This document shows positions 1 through 9,049 of a stretch of 64,000 nucleotides of DNA, piece after piece. How positions within the stretch are numbered: the first letter of the stretch is position 1; every line of letters begins with the position of its first letter. The notes under the pieces are model-generated. The model saw only the letters and a program-made list of their open reading frames with translations, was not told the origin of the DNA and did no database searches. The translations under genes and the position numbers were made by a program. The DNA comes from CAVQBJ01 sp963710725. Lineage in GTDB: Bacteria; Actinomycetota; Thermoleophilia; Solirubrobacterales; Solirubrobacteraceae. The DNA lies in the NCBI GenBank assembly GCA_963710725.1, contig CAVQBJ010000001.1, positions 434,001 to 498,000 on the forward strand. The letters are read 5' to 3'.

Positions 1-25
1 CGTCGCCAACGATCTGGGCGTCGCG

Positions 26-2329
26 GTGTCGAGGGCGTTCGGCTGGAAGAAGGCGGTGCTGCTCATCGTCGGCTGCGATCTCATCATCGCCGGCCTGGTG
101 GTCAGCGCTCGTCGCGCGCCACGTGCGGGCGCGGCCGACGTGGACCTCGTGGCGCTGCTGAGCGGCGCGATCGCCGACGGCGTGTTGGCGTTCGCGCTCA
201 GCGCCGCCGCTGTGATCGTGCTGTTCGACCAGAGCAAGCCGATCGAGCGCCTCGGGTACTTCCTGGCGATCCTCGTCGTCGTCCCTTTGATCGTCGTGCT
301 GGCGTGGCGCCGCCAGCGCGCCGGCGCGGCCGGGGAAGGTCAGCGGCTGCCGGCGTTCGCGACGCTGGCAGCGACGGCGGGCGTGCTCTGCCTGGCGCGG
401 CTGCTCGACCTGTCGCCCGCGTCGACGCTCAACGCGTCGCTGTTCCTGGTGATCATGCTCGTCGTGGCGCGCGCTGCCATCGCGGTTGCGGCGCACTGGA
501 TGCCGGCCACGTGGTCGCAGCGGGTCCCGGTCAGCCTGACCCCGCTGCTGTTCGCCCTCGCGGCCGCGCCGTTCGTCCCCGTGGCCACGCTGAGCGTCGC
601 CGATGTCGCGGTGGCGCTGGCGGCCGGGATCGTGGCCTTCGACGTGGCCAGGGCGTTGGCAGGCCGCGCCGGCCCCTCGCGCCGGTGGGCTCGCGTGCTC
701 GACGTGGGGATCCTCGTGGCGATGGCGCTCGTGGTGCTCTTCCGCGCGCCGCCGGACATCGTGGTGGCCACCAACCAGAACTACTTCCTCGGTCCGGCGC
801 TCGACGTGCTGCACGGACACCCGATGCTCGTCTCGACGTTCTCCCAGTACGGCGTCGGGCTCATGGACGCGCTCGCCGCGCTCTACCTCGTGGTGCCGAT
901 CGGCTATGGCACGGCAACGCTGCTGGTGTCCGTCCTGACCGTGCTGCTCTTCGCGGGCCTGTACTACGTCGTGCGGTGGAGCACGGAGTCGGTGCTCATC
1001 GCGGCGGTCGGAATGGCCGTCGCCGTCACGCTCGACATCTTCGGCCAGCTGCTCAACTACGTCGACTTTCCGAGCACCGGGGTGATGCGATTCGGGATGC
1101 CCTGGCTCGTCCTGGTGCTGTCCCTCGCTGCGGCGCGCACATCGCGGCACCGGCGCCTGCTCGATGCGTCGGTGCTGGTCACCGTCGCCGTCGCGGCCGT
1201 CTGGAGCGCGGAGGCCGGTGCCTACACGCTCGCCGTCGCCGGCGCGCTCGCCTGCCTGGACGCGCTCGTCGCTGACGCGAGCGTGCGCGAGCGCCTCTGG
1301 ATGGCCGCGCGCCGCAGCGCCCGGCTCGTCGGGGCGAGCGTCGCCGGCGTGCTCGCCTTCACACTGTTGACGAGGGTGAGCGCCGGCGCGTGGCCGAACT
1401 GGGGCGCCTACATCTACTACGTGCGCCTGTACACCACGGGAGGCTTCGGCAACCTGCCGATCCAGCCGTGGTCGCCGGGCCTGGCGCTCGGCGCCATGTA
1501 CGCGGTTTCGGCGATCGTGATCGTCCTGCTTGCCCTGACCCGCCCGGCGCTCATCCGCCGCTACCGGATCGCCTTCCAGGCCGCCGCCGGGCTCACCGTC
1601 CTCGGCACGGTCGTCTACACGTACTACCTCGGACGCGCCCACCCGAACAACCTCGTCCACATCTCGCCGCCCGGAGTCGCGTTGCTGTTCGTGTGGCTGG
1701 GCATCGTGCGCCTCACGTTCAACAGTCGTGTGGCCGCCGCCATCGCGACCGGAACGGTGGTGTTCGTCGGCGCCCTCGTCATCGCCAGTGAAGCGGACGA
1801 CATCACGCAGAAGTACCCGGATACGGCGCTCGCCTCGGTGCTCGGCGACGCGCCATCGCTCGGGAGCTCCCTGTCCGCCCTGTGGAACAACGGCTACGTC
1901 GAGCCCGGGGCGACCCACGTGGTGAGCTTCGTGTCGGGCCTGGCGCCGAAGCCGGCGCACCTGGAGGTCCTGCTCACCCCCTACGTCGAGACGGAGGCGC
2001 TGCTTCACCTCGACACCGCGAACGTCGTCGGGTCGAGCAACCCGTGCCAGGAGTCGCTGTCGACGCAGAGCCCCGCGCGCATCGCGGCGGCGGTGCGCGC
2101 GCTCCCGCCGGGAACGACGGTCGTCACGAGCTCGATGATCCAGGATTCCGGACAGCTCCTGCCGATCGAGACGTACACGATCGCGCTGCTGCGCGGTCGC
2201 TTCACATTCCGTCAGGTCGGTGACGACGGGCAGGGCATGCAGGCGTTCCTGATGACGACGCCGATCCACGTGACGGCCCATCCGCCGGTCGCGCCGAGCC
2301 CGCCGCCCGTGCCGGCCGGCTGCGCGTAG
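26..2329 (+). CDS. Large polytopic membrane protein, possibly 5'-truncated by the window edge
   Basis: A 767-residue protein from a GTG start. Residues 1 to about 590 are a series of long hydrophobic segments separated by short Arg-rich loops. The last 170 or so residues are hydrophilic, with one Cys near residue 674, and probably lie outside the membrane. The layout resembles GT-C type glycosyltransferases and other actinobacterial envelope-sugar membrane proteins, but I see no diagnostic motif, so the function is unassigned. The frame is open upstream to base 2, so the true start may lie outside the window. An inverted repeat follows the stop. Confidence 0.75.
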   Translation: MSRAFGWKKAVLLIVGCDLIIAGLVVSARRAPRAGAADVDLVALLSGAIADGVLAFALSAAAVIVLFDQSKPIERLGYFLAILVVVPLIVVLAWRRQRAGAAGEGQRLPAFATLAATAGVLCLARLLDLSPASTLNASLFLVIMLVVARAAIAVAAHWMPATWSQRVPVSLTPLLFALAAAPFVPVATLSVADVAVALAAGIVAFDVARALAGRAGPSRRWARVLDVGILVAMALVVLFRAPPDIVVATNQNYFLGPALDVLHGHPMLVSTFSQYGVGLMDALAALYLVVPIGYGTATLLVSVLTVLLFAGLYYVVRWSTESVLIAAVGMAVAVTLDIFGQLLNYVDFPSTGVMRFGMPWLVLVLSLAAARTSRHRRLLDASVLVTVAVAAVWSAEAGAYTLAVAGALACLDALVADASVRERLWMAARRSARLVGASVAGVLAFTLLTRVSAGAWPNWGAYIYYVRLYTTGGFGNLPIQPWSPGLALGAMYAVSAIVIVLLALTRPALIRRYRIAFQAAAGLTVLGTVVYTYYLGRAHPNNLVHISPPGVALLFVWLGIVRLTFNSRVAAAIATGTVVFVGALVIASEADDITQKYPDTALASVLGDAPSLGSSLSALWNNGYVEPGATHVVSFVSGLAPKPAHLEVLLTPYVETEALLHLDTANVVGSSNPCQESLSTQSPARIAAAVRALPPGTTVVTSSMIQDSGQLLPIETYTIALLRGRFTFRQVGDDGQGMQAFLMTTPIHVTAHPPVAPSPPPVPAGCA

Positions 2330-2330
2330 T

Positions 2331-2366
2331 GCCGCCGCAAGCGGCGGCCGGCTGGGGCCGTGGCCC
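2331..2366 (+). terminator. Two adjacent GC-rich hairpins after the membrane protein gene
   Basis: Immediately after the TAG stop is an 8-base perfect inverted repeat (GCCGCCGC/GCGGCGGC, 2331-2348). A second one follows (GGGGCC/GGCCCC, 2353-2366). There is no T-run, as is common for terminators in high-GC actinobacteria. Confidence 0.45.
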
Positions 2367-2481
2367 CCTCAAACCCCGGAAATTCGGGCCTCATCGCCCG
2401 CCACCACGGGCCCTGACCGCGCTGCCCGTCCTTCCCAGCCGTTAGCCTGCCCCGAGCAACGACACTCGAGAAGGGAGTGCC

Positions 2482-2754
2482 ATGACCAAGAACGAGCTCG
2501 CAGACAAGGTCGCCGAGCGCGCGTCACTGGGGGCGGGTCAGGCTCGCGAGGCCGTGGACGCCGTCATCGAGGCCGTCTCGGACGAGCTGGCCAAGGGTGG
2601 TGAGGTCGCGATCGCAGGCTTCGGCAAGTTCAGCGTGTCCCATCGCGCCGCTCGCCAGGGCCGCAATCCGTCCACCGGTGCGACGATCCAGATCGCTGCG
2701 AGCAACGCGGCGAAGTTCTCGCCCGCGAGCGCGCTGAAGAAGCGGCTCAACTGA
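2482..2754 (+). CDS. hup: HU-family DNA-binding protein
   Basis: A 90-residue protein of standard HU length. It begins MTKNELADKVAE, has the amphipathic helices of the dimer body, the GFGKF turn at about residues 47-51 and the GRNPSTG beta-arm segment with the conserved Pro at about 61-67. HU dimers bind and bend DNA and organise the nucleoid. The ATG is preceded by the strong ribosome-binding site AAGGGAG, and TAGCCT about 30 bases upstream could be its -10 box. It lacks the Lys-rich C-terminal tail of mycobacterial and Streptomyces HupS-type proteins. A strong hairpin follows, so it is probably a single-gene unit. Confidence 0.96.
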   Translation: MTKNELADKVAERASLGAGQAREAVDAVIEAVSDELAKGGEVAIAGFGKFSVSHRAARQGRNPSTGATIQIAASNAAKFSPASALKKRLN

Positions 2755-2776
2755 CGCGGCTGGACTGACGCGGTCC

Positions 2777-2808
2777 GTGTCAGCGGTCGCACCCGGGGCC
2801 GCTGACAC
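2777..2808 (+). terminator. Hairpin terminator after hup
   Basis: A perfect 10-base stem (GTGTCAGCGG/CCGCTGACAC) with a 12-base loop sits 23 bases after the HU stop codon. There is no U-tract. Confidence 0.65.
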
Positions 2809-2949
2809 CCACCGCGCCGCCGGTGCCGTACGCACGTTCGGCCGGCGGCGCGGCGGGACGGATTGGCATCTTTAGCCGGCCCACAGCTGACGCTCAGGTG
2901 CGGCGACAATCCTGCTCGTCGAGCAGACCCGAACCGACTGGAGGCCAGC

Positions 2950-3384
2950 ATGCCCGTTGAACCGGCCGGCGTCGCCGCGAAGCGCGACGCGCAGTACCCG
3001 TCGTTATCGGCCTTCTATCTCGCCGATCAGCGACGAATCGCCTCGCGCGAGGTGGACGTCGGGCTGTGGTGGCGCGACGGCGGGGACGGTCCCCTGCACC
3101 GCGCCGCCTGGATCCGCGACACCGGTGAGCTGTATCTCGTGCGTCTCGGTCCGATCGAGGCGGGCGGGGGGACGGTCGAGCTGCTGGCCGTCGTGGCCGA
3201 CGAGCGCCGCCTGCAGCGGGCGCTGCGCGGGTGGCGCGACGCGTGTGGCAGAGACGATTCGCTGCCCTGGCTGCGGGGCCGCGTCGCCGAGCTGCGCGCC
3301 CGCGCCCGCGGGCTGCAGCTGAAGGCCGCGGCCGCGGCCGCGGGCGTCGCCGGATCGGTCGCGCTGCTCACCGGCGCCCTGTAA
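2950..3384 (+). CDS. Hypothetical protein, 144 residues
   Basis: The start is placed at the ATG preceded by GGAGG, five to six bases upstream, and not at an earlier in-frame ATG at 2863. The N-terminal 90 residues look like a compact alpha/beta domain rich in Trp and Arg. The C-terminal 40 residues are Arg/Ala-rich helix ending in an Ala/Gly/Leu hydrophobic stretch that could be a tail anchor (AAAAAAGVAGSVALLTGAL region). I do not recognise the family. Codon use is normal for the genome and the ribosome-binding site is convincing. Confidence 0.7.
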   Translation: MPVEPAGVAAKRDAQYPSLSAFYLADQRRIASREVDVGLWWRDGGDGPLHRAAWIRDTGELYLVRLGPIEAGGGTVELLAVVADERRLQRALRGWRDACGRDDSLPWLRGRVAELRARARGLQLKAAAAAAGVAGSVALLTGAL

Positions 3385-3510
3385 CGGCGCCGCCGAACCC
3401 CGGCCCCGGACGTCTGGCGGGCCCGCCGCCCGATCCGAGGCCACTCGCCAAATCGTCCATCAGGGGACGGGTTGCTGCGCGCCGTCGCGGCGGCCGACGA
3501 CATATGCCTC

Positions 3511-3714
3511 ATGGAGAAGGAACTCCGAGGCGAGCAACAGCTCGTCCTCACCGTGGCCGACGTCGCGCGGCGACTCGGCGTCCCGACGCGAACGATTCGG
3601 CACTGGTCGGACATCGGCTACCTGCCCGCGCGCCGGACGCCGGGCGGCCAGCGCCGCTACTCGCCCGCCGAGGTCGCCGCCTTCGCCGATCGTCGCCGCA
3701 CCGCGCTCGACTAG
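3511..3714 (+). CDS. Small MerR/BldC-type helix-turn-helix protein
   Basis: About 67 residues, almost all a winged MerR-type DNA-binding domain: VADVARRLGVPTRTIRHW is the helix-turn-helix, and GYLPARRTPGGQRRY is the wing with the conserved GGxRRY. There is no dimerisation coil or effector domain, so it is built like BldC-type single-domain regulators or excisionases. Start chosen at MEKELRG; the frame stays open upstream to 3472. It stands alone between two small genes, with no obvious operator. Confidence 0.85.
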   Translation: MEKELRGEQQLVLTVADVARRLGVPTRTIRHWSDIGYLPARRTPGGQRRYSPAEVAAFADRRRTALD

Positions 3715-3777
3715 CCCCGCGCGGCCGCGTCGGCGCCGCGCCCCGCCTGCAATTTCCCGTGCGCCGACCAGGGAGCG

Positions 3778-4254
3778 GTGGCGCGGGGGCCTATATCACT
3801 ATCCGTGCGCGTCCCGGCCTTCCCTGTCGCCCGCAGGCGCGGTTCCTCGGTGACGACGCTGGCCATCGTGCTCGCCGGGCTGGTCGCGGCCGCGTCGGCC
3901 GCCGGGGCCACGGCGCCGGCGGCGACCCCCGGTCAGGGCCGCGGCGGCGTCGGTGATGCCTACAGCGTGATGGTCGGCCCGGTGGTGCTTCCACCGACGG
4001 CGGCGTGCCGCCGCTCGGGCGGGCTGCGGGTGCGCCTGCACCGCGTCGACGGCCGGCGGCCCGTGCTCACGCGCGTGCTCGTCGCCGGTCACCGCGTCCA
4101 CCTCGATCCGCGGCGCGTCGGCCACGCCGGGCTGCTGCTGCCGATCCCGCGCCGCGGCCGCTTCTCGGTGTCGGTCACCGTGCGCGTCGGGCACGGGCGG
4201 GCGGCGCGCTCGTTCACCGTCCACGGTCGCTACCACGGTTGCGCCGCCGCCTAA
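3778..4254 (+). CDS. Putative secreted hypothetical protein
   Basis: 158 residues from GTG. An Arg-rich start is followed by a hydrophobic segment (VTTLAIVLAGLVAAASAAGA, about residues 25-44), consistent with a signal peptide. The mature part, about 110 residues, is Arg/Val-rich with alternating beta-type strands and two Cys (about 77 and 155) that could form a disulphide. No family recognised. It may be shorter, from a later GTG. Confidence 0.55.
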   Translation: MARGPISLSVRVPAFPVARRRGSSVTTLAIVLAGLVAAASAAGATAPAATPGQGRGGVGDAYSVMVGPVVLPPTAACRRSGGLRVRLHRVDGRRPVLTRVLVAGHRVHLDPRRVGHAGLLLPIPRRGRFSVSVTVRVGHGRAARSFTVHGRYHGCAAA

Positions 4255-4347
4255 CCACCGGCCTTATGCGCTTCTTCGCCCTTTCTGAGGTCCCGTTCAC
4301 GCCCCGGCGCGAACCTGTCGCTCCTTCCTCGACCCCGGAGGTGCACG

Positions 4348-4548
4348 ATGCAGCCGGCAGGTCCATCCCCTCGACGTGACGATCGCCCGTCGCCGACCCC
4401 TTCCGAAGGTGACCCACTCCCGACGCGCCCGCACCGCGTGCGCCGGGCGCGATTGGAGCGGCGCACGCGCCGACGCGACACGGCGCAGATCACGGCCTTC
4501 ATCCGCGGCCTGAAGGGCGCCGCCGGCGACCGCGGCCTCGCCGGCTGA
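4348..4548 (+). CDS. Small basic hypothetical protein
   Basis: 66 residues, very rich in Arg and Pro in the first half, with a C-terminal helix (ITAFIRGLKGA). The ATG has a good GGAGG ribosome-binding site seven bases upstream, the main reason to believe it. No homologous family recognised. It converges on the acyl-CoA dehydrogenase gene with only 10 bases between the stops. Confidence 0.5.
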   Translation: MQPAGPSPRRDDRPSPTPSEGDPLPTRPHRVRRARLERRTRRRDTAQITAFIRGLKGAAGDRGLAG

Positions 4549-4558
4549 CCGGCGCCGC

Positions 4559-5812
4559 TCAGACCCGGCTCGTCTGCTCCGCGAGCGCCACCCGTTCGTC
4601 GCCCTCGCCGGCCGAGTGGTTGCGCAGCTCGCGCCGTGCGATCGTCATCTTGTGCACCTCGTCGGGTCCGTCGGCGAGGCGCAGCGTGCGCACATGGGCA
4701 TACATCCACGCGAGCGGGAAGTCGTCACTCACGCCGCCCCCGCCGTGCACCTGGATCGCGCGGTCGATGATCTTCAGCGCGATGTTCGGCGCCGCCACCT
4801 TGATCGCGGCGATCTCGGTGCGCGCGTGACGGTTGCCGACGGTGTCCATCAGCCAGGCCGTCTTGAGCGCGAGCAGCCGCAGCATCTCGATCTCGATCCG
4901 GGCCTCGGCGATCCAGTCCTGGATGTTCGCGCGTGAGGCGACGGGCGCGCCGAACGTGACCCGCTCGTGGGCTCGTGCGCACATCAGCCCGAGCGCACGC
5001 TCGGCGGCACCGACCGTGCGCATGCAGTGATGGATCCGTCCCGGGCCGAGGCGCGCCTGGCTGATGAGGAAGCCCTCGCCCTCGCCCGCGATCAGGTTCT
5101 CGACCGGCACGCGCACGTCGTCGAAGACGACCTCGGCGTGGCCCTCCTGATCCTGGTAGCCGAACACCGGCAGCCCCCGCGCGATCGACACGCCGGGGGT
5201 ATCGAGCGGAACGAGCACCATGCTCTGCTGCTGGTGCTTGGGCGCGCTCGGGTTCGTCTTACCCATCACGATCATGATCCGGCAGTGCGGGTGCAGCGCC
5301 CCGGAGGTCCACCACTTGCGTCCGTTGAGCACGTACTCGCCGTCGTTGCGCTCGATCCGCAGCGCGATGTTCGTGGCATCCGAGCTGGCGACGTCGGGCT
5401 CGGTCATGGCGAAGGCCGAGCGGATGTCGCCGTCGAGCAGCGGGCGCAGCCAGCGGTCCTGCTGCTCGGGGGTGCCGAACAGCGACAGGACCTCCATGTT
5501 GCCGGTGTCCGGGGCCGAGCAGTTGCAGGCCTCCGAGGCGATGTGGCTGCGTCCGAGCAGCTCGGCGAGCGGGGCGTAATCGACGTTGGACAGTCCGGCG
5601 CCGAACTCCGGGTTGGGATGGAACATGTTCCACAGGCCGCGCTCGCGCGCCTGCGCCTTGAGCTCCTCCATGACCGGCGGCTGCGCGTGCGGGTGGCCGG
5701 CCGCGCGCAGCTGCTCCTCGTAGATCGCCTCGGCCGGGAAGATGCGCTCCCGCATGAAGGCCTCCAGGCGCTCATGGAACTCGCGGCAACGTTCACTGGG
5801 CTGGAAGTCCAT
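4559..5812 (-). CDS. Acyl-CoA dehydrogenase, ACAD10/11-like
   Basis: A 417-residue flavoenzyme of the acyl-CoA dehydrogenase family, expected to oxidise an acyl-CoA to the 2-enoyl-CoA with FAD. The order of motifs is that of the ACAD10/11-like subgroup: PPVMEELKAQARERGLWNMF near residue 50, NCSAPDTGNMEVL, then AFAMTEPDVASSDATNI (FAD/substrate loop), GRKWWTSGA, and C-terminal QVHGGGGVSDDFPLAW followed by LADGPDEVHK. The start is fixed by AAGGAG seven bases upstream of the ATG. The open frame continues upstream but without coding character. Monocistronic, diverging from the ATPase-type gene at 6003. Confidence 0.93.
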   Translation of the reverse strand: MDFQPSERCREFHERLEAFMRERIFPAEAIYEEQLRAAGHPHAQPPVMEELKAQARERGLWNMFHPNPEFGAGLSNVDYAPLAELLGRSHIASEACNCSAPDTGNMEVLSLFGTPEQQDRWLRPLLDGDIRSAFAMTEPDVASSDATNIALRIERNDGEYVLNGRKWWTSGALHPHCRIMIVMGKTNPSAPKHQQQSMVLVPLDTPGVSIARGLPVFGYQDQEGHAEVVFDDVRVPVENLIAGEGEGFLISQARLGPGRIHHCMRTVGAAERALGLMCARAHERVTFGAPVASRANIQDWIAEARIEIEMLRLLALKTAWLMDTVGNRHARTEIAAIKVAAPNIALKIIDRAIQVHGGGGVSDDFPLAWMYAHVRTLRLADGPDEVHKMTIARRELRNHSAGEGDERVALAEQTSRV

Positions 5813-6002
5813 CGCTGTGCTCCTTGCTCGGGTGTCGGCTCGAGCGCCGGTCGGCAGGCGGGGCCGGCGGGCGACTGTCGCACATTCTTCTCCTTTGCGG
5901 CCACCGCACGCGTCCCATCGCGGGAATGTGCGTTTGCGAGAGGACCGACGCGGGTACCATTTCGCGCGGACGATGGCCCCGCGCACGGGGGCCGTGAGGC
6001 GC

Positions 6003-6410
6003 ATGTTCAGAACCCTGGAGCTTCCCCGCGACGCATATGCCCCGGCCCGTGCTCGACGCGTGATGGCCGCGGCCGCGGCGCCGCTCGGCTGCCGGGTCGC
6101 CGAGGACGCCTGCCTGCTCGTGTCCGAGCTCGTCACCAACAGCGTTCGCCATGGCGCCGGCGCCTGCGTGCGCGTGCGCATCGAGGCCGAGGACCTCGGC
6201 GCGCTGCGCTGCGAGGTGGCCGACGACGGGAGCGGCTTCGAGTGTGCGGCGGCCGACGATGCCGCGCTCGGTGGCTGGGGTCTGTGCCTCGTCGAGGTGC
6301 TCGCCGACCGCTGGGGCGTCGCCGAGGGCAGCGCCCGCGTATGGTTCGAGCTGTCCGCGAACGCCGAGCGGCGCTCTGCCCGCGACCTCTCGACGGCGAG
6401 CGCCGGCTGA
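6003..6410 (+). CDS. RsbW/SpoIIAB-like ATP-binding protein (anti-sigma-type)
   Basis: About 135 residues with a HATPase fold. The N-box is VSELVTNSVRHG and the G1/G2 region is VADDGSGFE...GGWGLCLVEVLADRWGV. Proteins of this size and shape are serine kinase/anti-sigma regulators common in actinobacteria. There is no sigma factor or anti-anti-sigma gene next to it here, so its partner is unknown. Start chosen at MFRTLELP; an ATG at 5973 in the same frame is an alternative. It ends three bases before the GFA-family gene, so the two are probably co-transcribed. Confidence 0.82.
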   Translation: MFRTLELPRDAYAPARARRVMAAAAAPLGCRVAEDACLLVSELVTNSVRHGAGACVRVRIEAEDLGALRCEVADDGSGFECAAADDAALGGWGLCLVEVLADRWGVAEGSARVWFELSANAERRSARDLSTASAG

Positions 6411-6412
6411 CC

Positions 6413-6865
6413 ATGGCCCTGCCCGAACCGTCCACCGTCGCGCCGCCCTCGCCCGGCTGTCCGCTCACCGGCGGGTGCCTGTGCGGCGCCGTGCGCTACG
6501 AGATCACGGGCCCCTTCCAGTCGGCCAGCTACTGCCACTGCACGCGCTGCCAGCGCCGCACGGGCACCGGCTCCTCGGCGAACGCGCGGGTCGCGCGCAC
6601 CGACTTCCGCCTGCTGAGCGGCGGCGATGCGCTGCGCACCTTCGCCCCGCCCGACGGGATGCCGAAGGTGTTCTGCTCGCTCTGCGGCTCGGCGGTGTTC
6701 AGCGGCGATCTCCAGCGAGACGCGCCGCTCGGCCTCCGTCTCGGCGGCCTCGATCGCGACCCCGGCATCCGTCCGCAGTTTCGCCAGTGGGTCGAGTTCG
6801 CCGCGCCCTGGGAGCCGATCCCCGACGACGGCCTGCCACGCCATCCCGGCCGTCGCTCCCACTGA
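6413..6865 (+). CDS. GFA/CENP-V family zinc-binding protein
   Basis: 150 residues with the family's cysteine pattern: GGCLCGAVRYE (about 22-32), CHCTRCQRRTG (about 43-53) and FCSLCGSAVF (about 83-92). These bind structural and catalytic-site zinc in glutathione-dependent formaldehyde-activating-type proteins. Actinobacteria usually lack glutathione, so the substrate is not predictable. ATG two bases after the previous stop, without a clear ribosome-binding site, which suggests coupling to the upstream ATPase gene. Confidence 0.88.
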   Translation: MALPEPSTVAPPSPGCPLTGGCLCGAVRYEITGPFQSASYCHCTRCQRRTGTGSSANARVARTDFRLLSGGDALRTFAPPDGMPKVFCSLCGSAVFSGDLQRDAPLGLRLGGLDRDPGIRPQFRQWVEFAAPWEPIPDDGLPRHPGRRSH

Positions 6866-6907
6866 GACGCGCCTCCGCCCCCGCGGGCGTCATGATGCGT
6901 CCTACGT

Positions 6908-7573
6908 ATGCATGTCGAGATCTGGTCGGATGTCGTGTGCCCGTGGTGCTACATCGGCAAGCGGCGCTTCGAGTCGGCGCTTGCGCAGTTCGAGCACCGC
7001 GACGAGGTGACGGTGTCGTGGCGCAGCTTCGAGCTCGATCCGAACGCTCCGCGCCAGCCCGATGACGACCCCGTCGGCACGCTCGCCGCGCGCTACGGGA
7101 TCGGTCGCGCCGAGGCCGAGGCGATGCGCGCCCGCGTGACCGCGGTCGCCGCCGGCGAGGGGCTGCACTACCTCCCCGAGGGCGGCGGCATCGTGAACAG
7201 CTTCGACGCCCATCGCCTCACCCACCTCGCCGCCGCGCACGGCAAGCAGCCCGAGGTCGTCGAGGCCGTCTTCGCGGAGCACTTCCTGCGCGGCGGCTGC
7301 GTCGCCGACCCGGAGGTCCTCGTGCGCATCGGGACCGACTTCGGCTTCGAGGCGATCGAGGTCGAGACGATGCTCGAGGGACGCGCGCTGTCGCTCCAGG
7401 TCGCCGACGACGAGCGTCAGGCCGGCCGCCTCGGTGCCCAGGGCGTCCCGTTCTTCGTCGTCGGCCGCGCCTTCTCGGTCTCGGGCGCCCAGCCGGTCGA
7501 GACGCTGCTCGGCATGCTCCGCCAGGGCTGGGACGACGCCGAGACGGCGGCCACCCGGGCCGCCGAGCTCTAG
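6908..7573 (+). CDS. DsbA-family FrnE-like oxidoreductase
   Basis: 221 residues, cytoplasmic (no signal peptide). The thioredoxin fold starts at once with the CPWC active site at residues 11-14 (WSDVVCPWCYIGKRRFE), followed by the all-helical insertion and the cis-Pro loop GVPFFVV near residue 180. This matches FrnE/2-hydroxychromene-2-carboxylate isomerase-like DsbA proteins, proposed to act in thiol redox or polyketide biosynthesis; FrnE itself is linked to oxidative-stress tolerance in Deinococcus. The exact role here is not known. Confidence 0.93.
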   Translation: MHVEIWSDVVCPWCYIGKRRFESALAQFEHRDEVTVSWRSFELDPNAPRQPDDDPVGTLAARYGIGRAEAEAMRARVTAVAAGEGLHYLPEGGGIVNSFDAHRLTHLAAAHGKQPEVVEAVFAEHFLRGGCVADPEVLVRIGTDFGFEAIEVETMLEGRALSLQVADDERQAGRLGAQGVPFFVVGRAFSVSGAQPVETLLGMLRQGWDDAETAATRAAEL

Positions 7574-7794
7574 AGGGCCTCGAACAGCTCGCTCATCGCC
7601 AGCAGTGCCGCTGGGCCGGCGAGCGGTAGCCACCTGGCGCTGCCGGGGCTCGTGTGCAGCGAGGCGCCGAAGCTCGCTCCGCATTGCGCGTCCCTTCCGG
7701 CCTGGGTCCCCGGCAGCACAGGGGCACTCATCTCATCGGCAGCTGCGGGACGGGCATGAGCGCTTGGCGCGGCGCTCGGACGCCTGTCGGCCGG

Positions 7795-8856
7795 TCAGGC
7801 CGCGCTGACGGTGACGCCGGTGGCCAGTGGCGGGACGCCGCCGGCCGCGCGGACCTGGTCGCGCCCGGCACCCTTTGCCTCATACAGCGCCGCATCGGCG
7901 GCGAAGAAGACATCGTCGAAGTCGAAGGGCGTGCCCGCCGGCGACGTGGCGACGCCGACCGAGATCGTCGCCGGCACACCGGCGAGCGGCTCCGCGCGCA
8001 CGGAGGCGTGCAGCTGGCGCGCGAGCGAGCCGGCGTCGGGCGGCGTCGCGCCGGGCACGAGGATGACGAACTCCTCGCCGCCGAGGCGATAGGCGAGATC
8101 GAACGCGCGCAGCTCGTGGCGCAGGCGGTAGGCGAGATCCTGCAGGACCTCGTCGCCCTTCTGGTGGCCGTGGCGGTCGTTGATCTCCTTGAAGTGGTCG
8201 ATGTCGAGCACGATCACGCCCACTGGCTCGCCGGTGAGCGTCGACTGATGGGCGAGCTCGTGCGTGCGGCTGGCCAGCGCGGTCCGGTTGAGCATTCCCG
8301 TGAGCTGGTCCACGACCGCCGCCGTCTGGTGCTCGAAGCTCGACTGCCGCACGGCGCTCGAGATGATCGTCAGCGTCACCAGCATGCCGAGCGGCACCAG
8401 CAGGAGCGGCGGAGAATGGATCACCGCGCCGCCGTCGATGCCGAGACCGAGGGCGACCATGAACGCCGCGACATACGCGCAGCAGACCGTGACCAGGCGC
8501 GTCGGGAAGCCGCCGCACGCGGCGAGCATCGGCACGAGCAGGATGGCGATGGCCGGGCCGTGCTCGCCCCCGTTGATGGCGATCGTCGCGGCGAAGAAGG
8601 GCTGCGCGACAAACCACGCGACGACGAGCGGCTCCATCCGCTGGCGGTGGCCGGTGAGGCGGATGCCGAGGCCGAGTATCGCGCCCCCGATGCTGAGCGC
8701 CACCATCGACAGGGGGTCGAACCACGGCAGGCAGGCCAGCAGGATCACGGCCATGACGGCGGTGGCGCGCGCGACCTTCGGCTCCAGGCGCCGATGCATG
8801 TCGAGCAGCCACTCCCGCTCCTGGTCATCGCGGCAGATGAAATGCGAGAGGCTCAT
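7795..8856 (-). CDS. Membrane-bound diguanylate cyclase (GGDEF)
   Basis: 353 residues. Residues 30-170 hold about five or six membrane segments. A GGDEF domain follows from about 175, with GGEEF at 259-263 and the Mg-binding DIDHF at about 218-222. The inhibitory I-site RxxD (RAFD) lies five residues before GGEEF, so product inhibition is likely. It should make cyclic-di-GMP from two GTP. It is the first of three GGDEF proteins in the window; a degradation-type HD-GYP protein lies at 41010. Confidence 0.92.
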   Translation of the reverse strand: MSLSHFICRDDQEREWLLDMHRRLEPKVARATAVMAVILLACLPWFDPLSMVALSIGGAILGLGIRLTGHRQRMEPLVVAWFVAQPFFAATIAINGGEHGPAIAILLVPMLAACGGFPTRLVTVCCAYVAAFMVALGLGIDGGAVIHSPPLLLVPLGMLVTLTIISSAVRQSSFEHQTAAVVDQLTGMLNRTALASRTHELAHQSTLTGEPVGVIVLDIDHFKEINDRHGHQKGDEVLQDLAYRLRHELRAFDLAYRLGGEEFVILVPGATPPDAGSLARQLHASVRAEPLAGVPATISVGVATSPAGTPFDFDDVFFAADAALYEAKGAGRDQVRAAGGVPPLATGVTVSAA

Positions 8857-9049
8857 GGCCTGCGATCCCCATCGGCGGTGCGACCGCGCGACTTGAGGGT
8901 TGACCGGCGGTCAGCGGCCATGGGCGCGAATCTTCCACCGATGCAGGAAAGCTGCCAGATCGGCGCGCTCGGGCCGCCGCGTGTCGACACCTGGCCGATC
9001 TTCGCCCTCCAGGCGGGCCCGCGCGGGCCCATACGCCGACACAACATCC